DNA of 40,558 nt from Bordetella parapertussis (GTDB lineage Bacteria > Pseudomonadota > Gammaproteobacteria > Burkholderiales > Burkholderiaceae_C): positions 1 to 40,558 of the forward strand of contig CAMDKR010000003.1 in assembly GCA_945901225.1 (NCBI GenBank), written 5' to 3'. The first letter of the stretch is position 1. Every line of letters starts with the position of its first letter. The translations under genes were made by a program, and so were the position numbers. Under the pieces are notes generated by a model that worked only from the letters and a program-made list of their open reading frames with translations, was not told where the DNA came from and ran no database searches. Shown here one piece after another: positions 29,556 to 38,157 of this stretch.

Positions 29556-30260
29556 TCAATTCAAGCCCACATCCGAAAAGTTGAGATAAGCTGCGACTGA
29601 AGATGCATTGGCCACATCAAGTCTAGGAATTGTTCCCAACAGCGGCGCATTGATTCTGCGCGCTATGGTTTCGATATTTTCCTGCGGATACAACATATGC
29701 GGGTCTACGCTGTTGGCGACCCAACCCATCAGCTTTAACCCTCTTGCGGCAATGGCTTCTGACGTCAACAAGGCTTGATTGATGCAACCCAGACGCATGC
29801 CCACCACCAGCACGACCGACAAATTCAGGTCTTTGGCCATGTCTGCCGTGTCATAGCTGTCATTCAATGGCACACAAAACCCGCCGACACCTTCGACCAC
29901 CACGGCATCTGCCTGCGCCCTTACCTGCTCATAACAACCCAGTATGTGCAAGGGGTCTATCACCTTGTTTTCCAAACTTGCAGCAATATGCGGCGCTGCA
30001 GGCGCTTTGAATAAATAAGGCGTCGTGACCTCCTGCGGCAGTGAGACAGAAACACATGCCGCGAGATGGTCCACATCTTCATTGCACCAGCGTCCATCGC
30101 GCCACTCTGTACCGGCGGCCACCGGCTTCATGGCTGCCACACGATGCCCTTGTTGCGCCTGGAGGTACACCAAGGCAGACGCCACCAAGGTCTTACCAAT
30201 CTCCGTGTCGGTACCAGTGACAAAGCAGGAAAAGGCATGCTCAGGCCATGCGTTATGCAT
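29556..30260 (-). CDS. bioD: Dethiobiotin synthetase
   Basis: ATP-dependent ring closure of 7,8-diaminopelargonate with CO2 to dethiobiotin. It has 234 aa from the ATG at 30260. Walker A is GTDTEIGKT at 16-24, followed by the substrate lysine region AAMKPVAAGTEW and the EGVGGFCVPL loop. The open frame continues 12 codons upstream into bioF; the ATG at 30260, overlapping the bioF stop by 8 bases, gives the usual length and is coupled to bioF. Third gene of bioA-bioF-bioD. Confidence 0.95.
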   Translation of the reverse strand: MHNAWPEHAFSCFVTGTDTEIGKTLVASALVYLQAQQGHRVAAMKPVAAGTEWRDGRWCNEDVDHLAACVSVSLPQEVTTPYLFKAPAAPHIAASLENKVIDPLHILGCYEQVRAQADAVVVEGVGGFCVPLNDSYDTADMAKDLNLSVVLVVGMRLGCINQALLTSEAIAARGLKLMGWVANSVDPHMLYPQENIETIARRINAPLLGTIPRLDVANASSVAAYLNFSDVGLN

Positions 30261-31440
30261 ATTCACAAAGTGCTCCCACCAACTGGTCAACGTCATGTGC
30301 TGTATGGGCGGCCGACAAGGTGATTCGCAATCTGGCCGTGTTGACAGGGACAGTCGGTGCGCGAATCGCGCTGATCCAAATACCTTGCTTATGCAACTCC
30401 GCAGAAGCCTTTAACACCTGCGCGTTGCTGCCCAATACCATGGGCTGAATCGGCGTTATTGAATGCAAGCGCGTCCATGATGCAGGAACAGGCGCAGTCG
30501 ACAGTTGTTGAATCAATGCATTCAGATGCGATCGCCGTCTTTGGCCCTCTTCACCACGAATGATGCGCAGACTGGTCAACAACGCATGCGCCAGTGCCGG
30601 TGCTGCCGCAGTGGTGTAAATATAGGGGCGAGAACGTTGCACCATCCATTCAATGAAGTGTTCATGAGCGGCAACAAACGCCCCAGACACGCCAGCAGCT
30701 TTGCCCAGGGTGCCCATGTAAATGATTTGAGAAGAGTTCAGATTGAAATGCTGCAACACACCAGCGCCGGTTTCGCCTAAAACACCAAAACCATGCGCAT
30801 CATCCACCAGCAACCATGCGCCATGTTGCTCGCACAAGCGCAGCAAATCTGGCAATGGTGCAATATCGCCATCCATGCTGAACACCCCATCGGTCACCAC
30901 GACCTTGGTGCCACTTTGACAAGACGACAGCTTCAACGATAAATCAGCCAAGTCTGCGTGGGCATAAACATGGAAAGGTTCACGTGTCAGACGTATGCCG
31001 TCAATCAAGGATGCGTGATTCAGTTGATCCGAGAAAAAGCCAATGTCACCTGCTGCAGTGCCAGCCAATGCTGTCAATACGCCCAAGTTCGCCATGTAGC
31101 CCGTGCTGAAATACAGTGCCCGCACCGAAGGCAAATGCGGCCATAAAAACGTGGCCAGCAATTCTTCCAGCCGATCATGTGCTTGGGAGTGACCGCTGAT
31201 CAAATGCGATGCGCCGCTGCCTGCTCCATACAAAGAGGCGCCTTCCTTGAGGGCTTCGACGACCTGTGGATGTGAGGCCAGGCCTAAGTAATCGTTGCTG
31301 TTGAACGTCAGCAGACGACTGCCATCCACCACCATATACCCTTGAGAGACAGACTCCACAGTACGCCTTGCCCGACGCAAACCCTGGGTCTCCAATGCCG
31401 ACAGATTTAATGCCAATGCATCCAGTTGAGGAAAGATCAT
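30253..31440 (-). CDS. bioF: 8-amino-7-oxononanoate synthase
   Basis: PLP enzyme that joins pimeloyl-ACP (or -CoA) with alanine. It has 395 aa. The opening FNSNDYLGLASHP and the segment GAGSGASHLISG are typical of alpha-oxoamine synthases. The PLP residues are Asp213 and His216 (LLVDDAHGFGVLG) and Lys247 (MGTLGKAAGVSG). The start ATG at 31440 overlaps the bioA stop by 4 bases. Identification is secure. Confidence 0.97.
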   Translation of the reverse strand: MIFPQLDALALNLSALETQGLRRARRTVESVSQGYMVVDGSRLLTFNSNDYLGLASHPQVVEALKEGASLYGAGSGASHLISGHSQAHDRLEELLATFLWPHLPSVRALYFSTGYMANLGVLTALAGTAAGDIGFFSDQLNHASLIDGIRLTREPFHVYAHADLADLSLKLSSCQSGTKVVVTDGVFSMDGDIAPLPDLLRLCEQHGAWLLVDDAHGFGVLGETGAGVLQHFNLNSSQIIYMGTLGKAAGVSGAFVAAHEHFIEWMVQRSRPYIYTTAAAPALAHALLTSLRIIRGEEGQRRRSHLNALIQQLSTAPVPASWTRLHSITPIQPMVLGSNAQVLKASAELHKQGIWISAIRAPTVPVNTARLRITLSAAHTAHDVDQLVGALCEYA

Positions 31441-32753
31441 GCACCCATCACTTCATCAAAAACAGTTTGCAAACGCTCTGCCAATAAATCGGCGTCAGCA
31501 TCGCTCAGTACATAGGGCGGCATCACATAAACCGTTGTACCGATAGGTCGCAACAGCAATTCATGTTTCAAAGCACTGGCAAAGAAGCGCCTGGAAAACG
31601 TCGCCGCAAGCTGCGGGTCTTCCACTTGCGCATCGAATGCCCAAATCATGCCCTGCTGGCGAAAGTGGCGCACCTGCGAATGAATGGCCAGCGGTGCAAG
31701 CCCATGGCTCAATCGCTTGGCAAGCACTTGGTTTTGGGCAAGCACATCGTCTTGCTCGAAAATCTCCAGCGTGGCCAAAGCAGCTCGGCAAGCCAGTGGG
31801 TTTCCAGTGTAGGAATGCGAATGCAAAAAGCCGCGCGCCATGCTGTCGCTGTAGAAAGAGTCATAGACATAGTTGCGCGTCATCACCAAGGACAAGGGCA
31901 AATACCCGCCGCTGATGCCTTTGGATAAACATAAAAAATCAGGCCACACACCTGCATGCTGGCAAGCAAAAAAACGGCCAGTTCGACCACAGCCCACCGC
32001 AATTTCATCCGCGATCAAATGCACATTGAAGGCAGTGCATAAACGACGAACCTCCTGCACATACACAGCGCTGTGCATGGCCATGCCACCAGCGCATTGC
32101 ACCAAGGGCTCGATGATCACGGCACTGATATTCGCCGCCCGTGCCTGAAGCAAGGTTTCAAGTTCGCCTGCAGCACGCAAGGCCACTTGGTCTGCAGACT
32201 CACCCACCACAGACTGTCTGGCATCGGGCGACATGATGGTGTGAGCGGGCTTGAGGAGTGCGTCATAAGCGTTACGAAAAATGGGCACATCGGTCACACC
32301 CAGCGCCCCCACAGTTTCTCCGTGGTAGCCACCTTTCAAACACACAAACTCTTGTTTGCTGCTGTGCCCCTGGTTGCGCCAACTGTGAAAACTCATCTTG
32401 AGGGCAATCTCTACCGCGGAAGCGCCGTCTGAGGCATAAAAACAATGACCCAGTTCACCATCAGTTAAGGCCGAGAGCTTTTCGGACAACACCACCACCG
32501 GTTCATGGGTAAAGCCAGCGAGCATGGCATGTTCCAAGGTGTCCAGTTGATGTTTCAATGCATCGTTGATGCGTGGGTTGGCGTGACCAAACAGATTGAC
32601 CCACCACGAACTGATGGCGTCTAGGTAGCGGTTGCCATCGTGGTCATACAGCCAAGCACCTCTGCCGCGTTGAACGGCCACCAATGGCACAGTCTCGTGG
32701 TGCTGCATTTGGGTACAAGGGTGCCAGACACTGCGCAAACTGCGCTCAACCAA
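31437..32753 (-). CDS. bioA: Adenosylmethionine-8-amino-7-oxononanoate aminotransferase
   Basis: PLP transaminase using SAM as the amino donor to make 7,8-diaminopelargonate. It has 438 aa. The N-terminus VERSLRSVWHPCTQMQHHET is the family signature. SSWWVNLFGHANP and FYASDGASAVEIALKM follow; Asp249 (LIADEIAVGCGRTG) and Lys278 (LCLSKGISGGYLPLS) bind PLP. The only suitable start in the short upstream frame is a TTG at 32753, directly before VERS; the usual family start lies a few residues earlier, so the true start may be another rare codon. Divergent from bioB. Confidence 0.95.
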   Translation of the reverse strand: MVERSLRSVWHPCTQMQHHETVPLVAVQRGRGAWLYDHDGNRYLDAISSWWVNLFGHANPRINDALKHQLDTLEHAMLAGFTHEPVVVLSEKLSALTDGELGHCFYASDGASAVEIALKMSFHSWRNQGHSSKQEFVCLKGGYHGETVGALGVTDVPIFRNAYDALLKPAHTIMSPDARQSVVGESADQVALRAAGELETLLQARAANISAVIIEPLVQCAGGMAMHSAVYVQEVRRLCTAFNVHLIADEIAVGCGRTGRFFACQHAGVWPDFLCLSKGISGGYLPLSLVMTRNYVYDSFYSDSMARGFLHSHSYTGNPLACRAALATLEIFEQDDVLAQNQVLAKRLSHGLAPLAIHSQVRHFRQQGMIWAFDAQVEDPQLAATFSRRFFASALKHELLLRPIGTTVYVMPPYVLSDADADLLAERLQTVFDEVMGA

Positions 32754-32790
32754 TTGTGAAGAATGCGTACTCAGGAAAAACCTCTTGTGG

Positions 32791-32831
32791 TTACTTCAAT
32801 TTATTTGTTGCTATATTCACAACATTCAGTT
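32791..32831 (+). promoter_or_regulatory. bioA-bioB divergent control region
   Basis: The 93-bp gap between the bioA and bioB starts contains a possible -10 TATATT (32812-32817) for bioB. Overlapping it is the inverted repeat TGTTG-N9-CAACA (32807-32825). It does not match the classical BirA operator, so assignment as a biotin operator is only a guess. No clear -35 is present. Confidence 0.3.
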
Positions 32832-32846
32832 CATCTATTTTCAATT

Positions 32847-33851
32847 ATGCCTACCGCAGTGACTCAGCAAGTACAGCCTCTTCATTTCCTCAAGCCCTCT
32901 AAGCCCTTAGAAAATACTATTGAAGTGTGGAGCCGTCAATCGATTGAGGCGCTGTTCAATTTGCCTTTCAACGACTTGATGTTCAAGGCGCAACAAATTC
33001 ACCGTGAACATTTCAATCCCAACGAAGTCCAACTCTCCACGCTTTTGTCGATCAAAACCGGGGGTTGCCCGGAAGACTGCGGCTACTGCCCCCAGTCTGT
33101 TCACTACAACACCGGCGTGGAAGCTTCCAAATTGCTGGATGTCGAAGAGGTCAAAGCCGCGGCACTTGAAGCCAAAAAGAATGGTGCGAGCCGTTTTTGC
33201 ATGGGCGCGGCATGGCGTGAACCCAAAGACCGCGATGTCGAAAAAGTCGCTGAACTGGTTCGCACTGTCAAGTCGCTGGACATGGAGGCCTGCTGCACCT
33301 TGGGCATGTTGACGCAATCACAAGCTGATATGTTGAAACAATCCGGCTTGGACTATTACAACCACAACCTTGATACTGCGCCCGAGTTATACGGCGACAT
33401 CATCACCACGCGCGATTACCAAGAACGTCTTGATACGCTGGCCCATGTACGCGCTTCAGGTATGCATGTGTGCAGCGGGGGCATTGTTGGCATGGGTGAA
33501 AGCCGTGCACAGCGCGCAGGTCTGGTGCATCAACTCGCCAACTTGACCCCTTACCCAGAATCAGTACCGATCAACAACCTGGTTCAAGTGGAGGGAACAC
33601 CCTTGCACGGTACCGAGTCCCTTGACTTGCTGGAGTTCGTTCGAACCATTGCAGTGGCTCGCATCACCATGCCTAAAGCGCGTGTGCGTTTGTCGGCTGG
33701 TCGTCAGCAAATGGGCGAAGCCATACAAGCACTGTGCTTCATGGCGGGCGCCAATTCCATTTTTTACGGCGATAAATTACTCACCACGGGCAACCCAGAT
33801 TGGCAAAAGGATCAGGCTTTGCTGAACAAGTTGGGAATGGCAACCAGCTGA
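32847..33851 (+). CDS. bioB: Biotin synthase
   Basis: Radical-SAM enzyme that inserts sulfur into dethiobiotin. It has 334 aa from the ATG at 32847. The 4Fe-4S cysteines are Cys74, Cys78 and Cys81 ([19 protein letters not shown]). The segments [31 protein letters not shown] and [13 protein letters not shown] are family-specific; the C-terminal [12 protein letters not shown] has the Arg that helps hold the 2Fe-2S cluster. A longer frame reaches 32763, but those residues overlap the promoter gap and do not match the family. Divergent from bioA. Confidence 0.97.
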   Translation: MPTAVTQQVQPLHFLKPSKPLENTIEVWSRQSIEALFNLPFNDLMFKAQQIHREHFNPNEVQLSTLLSIKTGGCPEDCGYCPQSVHYNTGVEASKLLDVEEVKAAALEAKKNGASRFCMGAAWREPKDRDVEKVAELVRTVKSLDMEACCTLGMLTQSQADMLKQSGLDYYNHNLDTAPELYGDIITTRDYQERLDTLAHVRASGMHVCSGGIVGMGESRAQRAGLVHQLANLTPYPESVPINNLVQVEGTPLHGTESLDLLEFVRTIAVARITMPKARVRLSAGRQQMGEAIQALCFMAGANSIFYGDKLLTTGNPDWQKDQALLNKLGMATS

Positions 33852-33861
33852 GTAAGTGCCT

Positions 33862-34563
33862 TCAATTACCGTCGTTCAGCACCCCGAGTACATCGGAGCG
33901 GAATTCGCGGTTGTACAAAATCGCCACGATCAACAACGTGGTGAGCACAAAAGCCATGGGTGAGAAAAACCAGCCCATCACCGCAAATGAAAAGTAATAA
34001 GCTCGAAGTCCATCATTGAAGGTTTCAGCGGCCAGTCCTGTCATGGCGGATACACGTTCGGCGTAATCGTCTTCCCTCTCGGGTTGAGCTGCAAAAAACT
34101 CGGGCGACGGCAAAGCGCCGATCATCAAGGCGACAAAAGTGTATTGCCGCATCGACCATGAAAAGCGGAAAAAGGCGTACACAAAAATCGCAATCAAGAC
34201 CAGTATCTTGAACTCGAACACCAAAATAGGCGTCGCCTGCGAAAAAGGAATTTCACGCACCAACTCAGCCGCCTTGTCTGTGGTGCCCATGAGGGCCAGC
34301 AAACCACCAATGATCAGAATGGTGGTAGAGGAGAAAAAAGCGGGGGTGTTGGACAGGGTCTGGGTGATGATCCCATCAAGCACTCTTGGGTCGCGTGACA
34401 AAGACACCTTGATCCAGCGCAGTCGAAAGCGGTTGGTGGCGGCCAAAATAGAGGGACGCTTGAGTGACCAGCGGCTGGCAAATTGGGCATAGCCAATCCA
34501 CACCAGTGAAAAAAACACCAAAACCAACCAATCTGCCCACGGCAGTATGCTCAAAATCTTCAT
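33862..34563 (-). CDS. DUF599 family membrane protein
   Basis: A 233-aa integral membrane protein. There are helices at about residues 10-28 (WLVLVFFSLVWIGYAQF), 78-96 (STTILIIGGLLALMG), 112-135 (ILVFEFKILVLIAIFVYAFF) and 190-222 (YFSFAVMGWFFSPMAFVLTT). The polar loop FRLRWIKVSLSRDPRVLDGI and the segment MRQYTFVALMIGALP are typical of DUF599. Function is unknown. It converges on bioB with a 10-bp gap; no operon partner is seen. Confidence 0.85.
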   Translation of the reverse strand: MKILSILPWADWLVLVFFSLVWIGYAQFASRWSLKRPSILAATNRFRLRWIKVSLSRDPRVLDGIITQTLSNTPAFFSSTTILIIGGLLALMGTTDKAAELVREIPFSQATPILVFEFKILVLIAIFVYAFFRFSWSMRQYTFVALMIGALPSPEFFAAQPEREDDYAERVSAMTGLAAETFNDGLRAYYFSFAVMGWFFSPMAFVLTTLLIVAILYNREFRSDVLGVLNDGN

Positions 34564-34584
34564 GGCTTCATGCTACCCCATCGT

Positions 34585-34619
34585 AAAAAAAAACCGCTTG
34601 GCACTCGCGTACCAAGCGG
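34585..34619 (-). terminator. Rho-independent terminator of the pirin-wrbA transcript
   Basis: On the minus strand the stem CCGCTTGG (34612-34619) and CCAAGCGG (34594-34601) has a 10-base loop and is followed by nine T. It lies 22 bases after the stop of the wrbA-like gene and in front of the DUF599 gene. Confidence 0.9.
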
Positions 34620-34640
34620 CTTAAAGCGGTCAGTGAACAA

Positions 34641-35174
34641 TCAAGCGCGCAATTTGGCAGCCACTTGAGCTACGCGTTCGCCATAGGCTTTGGCGGTGTC
34701 CAAGTCACCTTGGGGAATATCAGCTGCGGGGCTGGTGGGGCCCACTTGCGCCATCACGCCAGAGTTGGAGCCAATGCGGTTGATGTTGCCGTCGTTCATG
34801 GCAGGTTGACCCACCCACACCATGCCTTGCTGCATCGCCAAGGTGATGAAGTATTGGATGGTGGAGAGCTTGTCACCGCTGGGGCTGGCAGAAATGGTGA
34901 AACCACCAGCGACCTTGTCTTTCCATGCGCCGCTCATCCATTGCTTGGAAGTGGCATCGGCGAATTTTTTGAATTGCCAAGAAGCCATGCCCATGTAAGT
35001 GGGTGAGCCAAAGATGATGGCGTCCGCCGCATTGATGGCGGTCCAATCGGCTTCGCTGATATTGCCTTCAGCATCGATGGCAATGATTTGCGCCTTGGCG
35101 CCTTCAGCCACAAATTGGGCTACGCGCTGGGTGTGGCCGTAGCCAGAGTGGTAAACAACAACAGTTTTGCTCAT
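34641..35174 (-). CDS. WrbA-like flavodoxin family NAD(P)H-dependent oxidoreductase
   Basis: A 177-aa flavodoxin-fold protein. The FMN phosphate-binding loop is VVYHSGYGHTQRVAQFVAEG at the N-terminus, and the second flavin loop is FGSPTYMGMASWQFKKFADA. The third, FTISASPSGDKLSTIQYF, matches WrbA-type quinone reductases, though the protein is somewhat shorter than E. coli WrbA (198 aa). The ATG at 35174 has GGAG seven bases upstream; a longer frame to 35219 lacks family similarity. It follows the pirin gene by 28 bp. Quinone detoxification is the likely role. Confidence 0.9.
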   Translation of the reverse strand: MSKTVVVYHSGYGHTQRVAQFVAEGAKAQIIAIDAEGNISEADWTAINAADAIIFGSPTYMGMASWQFKKFADATSKQWMSGAWKDKVAGGFTISASPSGDKLSTIQYFITLAMQQGMVWVGQPAMNDGNINRIGSNSGVMAQVGPTSPAADIPQGDLDTAKAYGERVAQVAAKLRA

Positions 35175-35202
35175 GATTTCTCCTTGGTAAGCAACAAAAA
35201 AT

Positions 35203-35904
35203 TCAGGGGGCCAGATCAAACACCAAGACTTCTGCGTCTTGGCCCTTGGTCAGCTCGATTCGAGATTCCCCATCTAACAACAAGGCGTCGCCAGCTTGCA
35301 GCTGCTGGCCGTTGACTTGCAGCTGGCCACGAATCAGGTGGACATAGGCTTTGTGGTCAGCGCCTAGGGTTAAGTTCGCTGTTTCATTGCCATCGAATAA
35401 ACCGGCATACAGCTGGGCATTCGCATAAATCTTCACGGCGTCGCCCGTGGGGTTGTGGCTGGCAATCAAGGCCAGGGCGCCGCGCTTGCTGGCAGAGGCA
35501 ATGGTTTTTTGCTCGTAGCCGGGGGTCACGCCGCGCTGGTTGGGCTCAATCCAGATTTGCAAAAAATGGGTTTCTTGGCCCTCGGCATGGTTGAACTCAC
35601 TGTGTTTAACGCCGGTGCCGGCACTCATGCGCTGCACGTCCCCTGGCGGAATGCCTTTGACGTTACCCATGCTGTCTTGGTGGGCCAAATTGCCCGACAG
35701 CACATAGCTGATGATTTCCATGTCTTGGTGGCCATGGGTGCCAAAACCAGTACCCGGGGCAATGCGGTCTTCGTTGATGACGCGCAAATTGCCCCAGCCC
35801 ATGTAGGCAGGGTCGTAGTAGCCAGCAAAAGAAAAACTGTGAAATGACTTCAACCAACCGTGGTCGGCATAGCCTCTGTCTTGGGAGCGTCGAATAGTGA
35901 GCAT
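35203..35904 (-). CDS. Pirin family protein
   Basis: A 233-aa bicupin. The metal ligands are His57, His59 (GFGTHGHQDMEIISYVLSG), His101 and Glu103 (GTGVKHSEFNHAEGQ), matching the pirin set. The N-terminus RRSQDRGYADHGWLKSFHSF is the YhhW/pirin signature. Several bacterial pirins are quercetinases; this fits the adjacent quinone reductase. It is divergent from a LysR regulator at 36009 with a 104-bp gap, and wrbA is next on the same strand, so LysR control of pirin-wrbA is likely. Confidence 0.94.
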   Translation of the reverse strand: MLTIRRSQDRGYADHGWLKSFHSFSFAGYYDPAYMGWGNLRVINEDRIAPGTGFGTHGHQDMEIISYVLSGNLAHQDSMGNVKGIPPGDVQRMSAGTGVKHSEFNHAEGQETHFLQIWIEPNQRGVTPGYEQKTIASASKRGALALIASHNPTGDAVKIYANAQLYAGLFDGNETANLTLGADHKAYVHLIRGQLQVNGQQLQAGDALLLDGESRIELTKGQDAEVLVFDLAP

Positions 35905-35979
35905 AGTTTTTATCTTATTAAGTATTAAATTTTATAGACGTGAAAGCTGCTGTGGTTTCAGCGAAATTGATGGCATCAT

Positions 35980-35992
35980 TCAAATAATTTGA
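35980..35992. promoter_or_regulatory. LysR-type box (T-N11-A) between pirin and the LysR gene
   Basis: TCAAATAATTTGA is a perfect 13-bp palindrome of the form T-N11-A, the classic LysR-type recognition pattern. It is 16 bp before the LysR start codon and about 75 bp from the pirin start. Confidence 0.55.
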
Positions 35993-36008
35993 TTAATAAG
36001 CCATTTTT

Positions 36009-36989
36009 ATGTCCTCCGCCCGAGATGTTCTGACCCCCGACGCCCTCTTCATGATCAACGCGATCGCTGAAACAGGCAGTTTTGCGGGGGCTGCCCGCGA
36101 GATAGGCTTGGTTCCCAGTGCCTTGAGCTACCGCGTACGTCAGATGGAGGAAGCCTTGGACGTGTTGCTGTTCACCCGCTCATCGCGCCAAGCCAAGCTC
36201 ACGGCGGCGGGTCGTGAACTGCTGAACGAAGGCAGCCGTTTGTTGCTGGACATGGACAGCATCGCGCACCGCGTCAAGCGGGTGGCCACCGGCTGGGAGA
36301 GCCAGCTCACCATCGCAGTGGACGCCATCATCGATTTTCAAACCATGATGGAGCTGAGCGAGACCTTCTTTTCGCTCAACCCGCCTACGCGTTTAAAGCT
36401 TCGCAATGAAACTTTGAGCGGCACCTTGAGCGCTTTGACCTCAGGCCAAGCCGATTTGGCCGTGGGTGTGAGCGACCAATACAGCAATAACGCGGGACTG
36501 CGTTTTGCCCCCTTGGGCGAGGTGGCGTTTGTTTTTGCAGTGGCGCCTCAGCATCCCTTGGCTCGAATGGTGCAACCGCTGAGCGACAGCTTGATACAAG
36601 CCCACCGTGCGGTTGCCGTGGCCGACTCGGTGCCCCAAGGCAGTGGCCTGACCGTCGGTCTGCTCGCAGGCCAAGACGTGTTCACCGTGCCCAGCATGCA
36701 AGCCAAATTGGACGCGCAGTTGCGTGGTTTGGGGGCAGGCTTTTTGCCCTACCCTTTGGCCCAGCCTTATATTGAGCAAGGCTTGCTCAGTGTTTGCGAG
36801 GTGATGCGCCCTTTGCGACTTGCCACCTTCAGCTATGCATGGCGTGAAAACCCCAGCCCCAAGGGTCAACCCGCAGGTGACAAAGCCTTGCAATGGTGGT
36901 TGCAACAACTCAGCCACAGCAACACACGCAACGCCTTGTTGCGCAAAGCTCCCCAAAGCCCCCGACTCGGTGTAGAGTCAGACCTATGA
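36009..36989 (+). CDS. LysR family transcriptional regulator
   Basis: A 326-aa regulator. The winged helix-turn-helix is in residues 8-67 (FMINAIAETGSFAGAAREIG, then PSALSYRVRQMEEALDVLLF). A type 2 periplasmic-binding-like effector domain follows from about residue 95 (ESQLTIAVDAIIDFQTMMEL) to 295. It is divergent from pirin-wrbA, which is the usual arrangement for a LysR activator and its target; the effector may be a quinone or flavonoid-like compound (inference). Its stop overlaps the next gene as ATGA. Confidence 0.95.
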   Translation: MSSARDVLTPDALFMINAIAETGSFAGAAREIGLVPSALSYRVRQMEEALDVLLFTRSSRQAKLTAAGRELLNEGSRLLLDMDSIAHRVKRVATGWESQLTIAVDAIIDFQTMMELSETFFSLNPPTRLKLRNETLSGTLSALTSGQADLAVGVSDQYSNNAGLRFAPLGEVAFVFAVAPQHPLARMVQPLSDSLIQAHRAVAVADSVPQGSGLTVGLLAGQDVFTVPSMQAKLDAQLRGLGAGFLPYPLAQPYIEQGLLSVCEVMRPLRLATFSYAWRENPSPKGQPAGDKALQWWLQQLSHSNTRNALLRKAPQSPRLGVESDL

Positions 36990-38023
36990 AAAAAATCGCT
37001 GTCATCGGTGCTGGCATGGCCGGCATCACCGCCGCAAGAACCTTGGTCCAAGCTGGTCACCACGTCAGCGTATTTGAAAAGAGCAAAGGCGCTGGGGGCC
37101 GCATGGCCACACGTGACACGCCCTACGGCGGCTTTGACCATGGGGCCCAATATTTCACGGTGCGCGATGAACGCTTCATGAAAGCCTTGAACGAGGTCCC
37201 TGGCACACAAGCTTTGTGCAAACCTTGGAGCGCCAGCTCAGTCCAAGTACGTGACCCGCTGGGCAGGGTGATCGAAGTGCCCAAGCCACCGCGCGAGCTG
37301 CATTTTGTGGGTGCACCTGCCATGAATGTTGTGGTTCGGCACTGGGCCCAGCCATTGGCCGATGCCGGTGCGCTCCACTTCAATACCAGCGTCAAAGCCC
37401 TGCGCCGACAAGCCAAGCAATGGCAGTTGGTAAGCGCTGACGACAAAGTGCTGGGCAGCTTTGACAGCGTGGTCTTGGCCATTCCCAATGTGCAAGCGGC
37501 CTATTTGCTGCGCCAGTCTGGCGCACCTGCGGCGCAATTCAAAGCTTTGACTGCCACCGAGGCCGTGAGCGTCGCCCCTTGCTGGACGCTGATGCTGGCC
37601 TTCCCCTTGGTGCAACCAGGGCTTGGGCAAATGGGTCCTCAATGGAATGTGGCGCAAAGCACCCATCACCGCATCGCATGGGTGGCGCGTGAATCTTCCA
37701 AGCCCGGCCGCTCACCGATTGAACGCTGGACAGTGCAAGCCAGCGCCGAGTGGTCGCAAGAGCATGTAGAAGACGATGAGGCCCGAGTCGAGGCCAAGTT
37801 ATTGAAAGCGTTTGCGGAACTAACGGGTATCAGGGCAGAGCCGGGGTTCAGCCAAATCCTTCTGTGGCGTTACGCGAAAACCTTGAAACCTGCTGGGCAA
37901 GCTTTTTTCTGGGACGACGAGCAACACATAGGACTGTGCGGTGACTGGCTGATCGGTCACCGTGTCGAAGACGCTTTTGTCAGCGGACTGAGTCTGGCGC
38001 TCAGCCTACAAGCGCCAGCCTAA
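36986..38023 (+). CDS. FAD-dependent NAD(P)-binding oxidoreductase, renalase/amine-oxidase-like
   Basis: A 345-aa flavoprotein. The Rossmann motif VIGAGMAGITAARTLVQAGH at the N-terminus is followed by VFEKSKGAGGRMATR and GGFDHGAQYFTVRDERF, typical of the renalase-like group. The C-terminal FAD motif is GLCGDWLIGHRVEDAFVSGL. The ATG at 36986 overlaps the LysR stop as ATGA, so the two are co-translated. The substrate is unknown. Proximity to the LysR gene might make it part of the same regulon. Confidence 0.92.
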   Translation: MKKIAVIGAGMAGITAARTLVQAGHHVSVFEKSKGAGGRMATRDTPYGGFDHGAQYFTVRDERFMKALNEVPGTQALCKPWSASSVQVRDPLGRVIEVPKPPRELHFVGAPAMNVVVRHWAQPLADAGALHFNTSVKALRRQAKQWQLVSADDKVLGSFDSVVLAIPNVQAAYLLRQSGAPAAQFKALTATEAVSVAPCWTLMLAFPLVQPGLGQMGPQWNVAQSTHHRIAWVARESSKPGRSPIERWTVQASAEWSQEHVEDDEARVEAKLLKAFAELTGIRAEPGFSQILLWRYAKTLKPAGQAFFWDDEQHIGLCGDWLIGHRVEDAFVSGLSLALSLQAPA

Positions 38024-38040
38024 GGAATTTACTTTTTCTT
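37994..38040 (+). terminator. Possible terminator at the end of the FAD oxidoreductase gene
   Basis: Perfect eight-pair stem CTGGCGCT (37994-38001) and AGCGCCAG (38011-38018) with a nine-base loop, inside the last codons. A T-rich but interrupted tract (ATTTACTTTTTCTT) follows from 38027. It could end this transcript before the convergent puc operon. Confidence 0.4.
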
Positions 38041-38121
38041 GTAGGGCTTGTTGAACCAATTGGCCAACATAAACAACATCAAAAGGACCCACATAATCAA
38101 TAGGATGTGGTGTATTTGCAT
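38029..38121 (-). CDS. 30-residue single-helix membrane peptide downstream of pucC
   Basis: A short open frame of 30 codons, not recognised by me. It begins with ATG at 38119-38121 after the strong site AAGGAG at a normal distance, 36 bp behind the pucC stop. Residues 5-22 are one hydrophobic helix (ILLIMWVLLMLFMLANWF), two His at 4-5 lie at the N-terminal side, and the tail NKPYKKK is strongly basic, so the C-terminus should be cytoplasmic. Position as the last gene of the puc operon and its size recall small antenna-associated polypeptides (gamma-type subunits, PufX-like). The function is inference only. Confidence 0.7.
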   Translation of the reverse strand: MQIHHILLIMWVLLMLFMLANWFNKPYKKK

Positions 38122-38157
38122 GGTGTGTCTCCTTGGTTTAAAAAATGAGGCTGAATG

